Below are positions 23,264-25,289 of a stretch of 25,289 nucleotides of DNA, piece after piece; position 1 is the stretch's first letter, and every line of letters starts with the position of its first letter. This stretch comes from an uncultured Collinsella sp. (GTDB lineage: Bacteria > Actinomycetota > Coriobacteriia > Coriobacteriales > Coriobacteriaceae), in assembly GCA_900543845.1 (NCBI GenBank), contig UQTD01000027.1, positions 1-25,289 on the forward strand, written 5' to 3'. The notes under the pieces are model-generated. The model saw nothing but the letters and a program-made list of their open reading frames with translations. It was not told where the DNA came from and did not search any database. The translations under genes and the position numbers were made by a program.

Positions 23264-24430
23264 ATGCAAAAGGAATACCTGTCCGCCGCGGCGGAGGTGC
23301 TCAGCGACCAGGGTGTCGATGAGAACCTCGGCCTGAGCAACGACGAGGCGTCGTCACGCCTCGCCAAGACAGGCCCTAACAAGCTTGAGGAAGCCGAGAA
23401 GACGCCGCTGTGGAAGCGCTTCTTTGAGCAGATGGCCGACCCCATGGTCATCATGCTGATCGTTGCCGCCGTTATCAGCGCACTTACGGGCATGGTCAAG
23501 GGCGAGCCCGATTTTGCCGATGTCGCCATCATCATGTTCGTCGTTATCGTCAACTCGGTGCTGGGCGTGGTCCAGGAAGCCAAGAGCGAGGAGGCCCTCG
23601 AGGCCCTGCAGGAAATGAGCGCGGCGCAGTCCAAGGTGCTGCGCGACGGCAAGCTCGTGCACCTGCCGAGCGCCGAGCTCGTGCCCGGCGACGTGATCAT
23701 GCTCGAGGCGGGCGACTCCGTCCCGGCCGACTGCCGCGTGCTCGAGAGCGCCACGATGAAGATCGAAGAGGCCGCACTGACCGGCGAGTCCGTGCCGGTC
23801 GAGAAGCACGCCAACGTGATCGAGCTCGCCGCTGGCACCGACGACGTGCCGCTCGGCGACCGCAAGAACATGTGCTACATGGGTTCCACCGTGGTGTACG
23901 GCCGCGGTCGCGCCGTCGTGGTCGGCACCGGTATGAACACCGAGATGGGCAAGATCGCTGGCGCCCTGGCCGAGGCCAAGGAAGAGCTCACGCCGCTGCA
24001 GGTGAAGCTCGCCGAGCTCAGCCGCATCCTTACCATTATGGTTATCGTCATCTGCGTCGTCATCTTTGGCGTTGACATCATCCGTCACGGCGTGGGCAAC
24101 GTCCTTACCGACCCGACTGCCCTGCTTGACACCTTTATGGTTGCCGTCTCGCTCGCCGTCGCCGCCATCCCCGAGGGCCTGGTCGCCGTCGTGACCATCG
24201 TGCTTTCGCTCGGCGTGACCAAGATGGCCAAGCGCCAGGCGATCATCCGCAAACTTTCTGCTGTCGAGACGCTCGGCTGCACGCAGACCATCTGCTCCGA
24301 CAAGACCGGTACCCTTACCCAGAATAAGATGACCGTCGTCAAGCACGAGCTCGCTGCGCCCAAGGAAAAGTTCCTGGCCGGCATGGCGCTGTGCTCCGAT
24401 GCCGAAATTGACGCCGACGGTGTCGTCAAA
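23264..24430 (+). CDS. P-type cation ATPase (Ca2+-type, IIA), truncated
   Basis: The first 389 or so residues form the front of a type II cation pump. They include the N-terminal cation-ATPase domain (about 1-75), the first membrane helix pair, the actuator loop ALTGES near residue 172, the ion-site helix AAIPEGLVAVV near residue 300 (the PEGL motif of Ca2+-type pumps), and the phosphorylation site CSDKTGTLTQNK near residue 345. A full pump has about 850-900 residues. After DADGV the frame stays open to 24949, but that stretch is antisense to the peptide-binding lipoprotein and shows no ATPase features. The nucleotide-binding domain and the last six helices are missing. AGGAGGGG lies 7 bases before ATG 23264. 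As drawn, it cannot be functional. Confidence 0.85.
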
Positions 24431-24964
24431 CTGTGCTTCCAGCTTTTCGCGCGGGCCTTCGGGCTTTTTGCTCGGTGCCAGGTTGGGGTCGTCAAAGTCA
24501 ACGAGCGTGTCGTAATATTCGCCGAGGCCGGCGATCACGCTCTTGATGATGGACATGTCGCTCTTGGTTTTCTTATGGTCGGCAACAAAGCGCATGCCGT
24601 CTACAAAGTCCTGCGCGGTGACGGGCGCGACCTCTGCGCCCTTGCTGTCGTACCACTTGGCGTCCTTGCGCAGGTGGAACGTCCAGACGGAGTAATCGTC
24701 GTTGTGCTCCCAGCTTTCAGCGAGCGAGGGAACGAAGGCGCCAAAGCGGTCGGTCTCGATCAGACCGTCGATGACGTTGGAGATGACCTTCTTGCCCGTG
24801 GTGTCGGGCAGGTAGAAGGGAATGAGGGAGGTGACATCGGTAGAATAAGTGCCAAGATACTCTGCGGTATTCACGCTCTTGGAACCGCAGCCGCTCAGAC
24901 AGGAGACCGTCAAAAGCATTGCGAGTGCGATGGACACTGTACGGGATAGGATTTTTTTCATCAT
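24425..24964 (-). CDS. Oligopeptide ABC transporter substrate-binding lipoprotein, N-terminal part only
   Basis: The start carries a lipoprotein signal: KK, a hydrophobic stretch, then a LSGC lipobox. Features of the SBP_bac_5 family follow (STDVTSLIPFYLPDT, GAFVPSLAESWEHNDDYSVWTFHLRKDAKWYD). Real homology runs for about 180 residues to FDDTVGV, where the family would go on with its substrate-binding lobes; here the frame goes on only as antisense of the ATPase. A full protein has over 500 residues. GGAGG precedes the ATG. It lies directly downstream of iadA on the same strand, which suggests a peptide uptake and processing operon. Confidence 0.8.
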
Positions 24965-24979
24965 AATTCCTCCGATCGT

Positions 24980-25288
24980 TTATTCGAAGCGACCCTTGAC
25001 GATCGCCTGACCGTTTTTGACCATTTGTCTGCCGCGGGCAAAGACGCCGTCGATGCTGAGCGCCTGCCCGAGAAGGACAAGATCCGCGTCTGCGCCCTCG
25101 GCGATACAGCCCTTTTGCGCTTCCATCCGCAGCACGCGCGCGGGATTGCAGGTGATAAAGGTGAGGGCGGTTTCCAGCGGGAAGCCTTCACGCTGCACAA
25201 GATTTACAAGCTCATCGTGCAGCACGCGGCTCGTGCTGTAGCTCAGCCCCGTGCATCGGCCCTGCTCATCAAAGCGCGGCTGACTGCC
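24980..25288 (-). CDS. iadA: Beta-aspartyl (isoaspartyl) dipeptidase, C-terminal part
   Basis: The fragment enters from the right edge and ends at 24980. It contains GSQPRFDEQGR, LVQREGFPLETALTFITCNP, KGCIAEGADADLVLL and VFARGRQMVKNGQAIVKG, which are the typical C-terminal features of IadA, an amidohydrolase-superfamily zinc enzyme that cleaves isoaspartyl dipeptides. About 100 of roughly 390 residues are visible. The stop is 15 bases from the start of the peptide-binding lipoprotein, so the two are likely co-transcribed. Confidence 0.88.
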   Translation of the reverse strand, partial: GSQPRFDEQGRCTGLSYSTSRVLHDELVNLVQREGFPLETALTFITCNPARVLRMEAQKGCIAEGADADLVLLGQALSIDGVFARGRQMVKNGQAIVKGRFE

Positions 25289-25289
25289 G

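Noticed and set aside
24431..24949. Continuation of the ATPase reading frame
   Set aside because: The translation has no ATPase motifs and is antisense to a lipoprotein with a clear signal peptide and family features.
1..25289. CRISPR array, insertion sequence or phage genes
   Set aside because: No regularly spaced repeat-spacer units, transposase, integrase or phage structural genes were seen; the only regular repeats are the AGAGATA boxes, which lack unique spacers of CRISPR length.

Overview
The window is GC-rich, gene-dense bacterial DNA whose codons mostly end in G or C. It looks like a Coriobacteriia (Collinsella-like) gut actinobacterium. The basis is overall base and codon style plus gene content: a T-box controlled pheST operon, a fused NikMN nickel ECF transporter and a DUF4012 envelope protein beside glmM. 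No rRNA or phylogenetic marker was compared, so the assignment is an inference.

Layout. 1-940: the tail of an unknown gene, a strong terminator, and a decayed mannose-family PTS locus in which the front of IIC is joined in frame to the back of IID. 941-5774: an accessory stretch with a repeat-rich control region, an AlbA_2/RecG-C-like regulator, an orphan 163-residue protein, an HNH endonuclease, a small CxxC protein and a DUF5710 protein. 6063-7496: tRNA-Val(GAC) and an EamA permease. 7636-11328: a DUF4012 membrane protein coupled to glmM. 11328-11572: a hairpin-dense convergent spacer. 11594-13168: an M32 carboxypeptidase. 13309-17267: a phenylalanine T-box leader, pheS and pheT. 17375-20229: a promoter with a NikR-type operator, then nikMN-nikQ-nikO. 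20310-21158: a zinc-phospholipase-C-like protein. 21297-22822: pyruvate kinase with its terminator. 23116-24430: a P-type Ca2+-type ATPase behind a possible RBS-sequestering leader, broken off after DKTGTLT. 24425-25288: on the opposite strand, the front of an oligopeptide-binding lipoprotein and the back of iadA.

How the genes fit together. pheS and pheT form the two subunits of phenylalanyl-tRNA synthetase, and the leader reads uncharged tRNA-Phe through a UUC specifier. nikMN, nikQ and nikO make a complete nickel/cobalt importer whose promoter carries a GTGTTAC-N14-GTAACAC inverted repeat just downstream of the -10 box. glmM makes glucosamine-1-phosphate for the cell wall and is probably co-transcribed with an extracellular DUF4012 protein.

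Two places look like rearrangements or assembly joins: the PTS remnant near 470, and the tail-to-tail truncation of the ATPase and the peptide-binding protein near 24410-24430. Most long antisense reading frames in this window are shadows of GC-biased coding and were left out.
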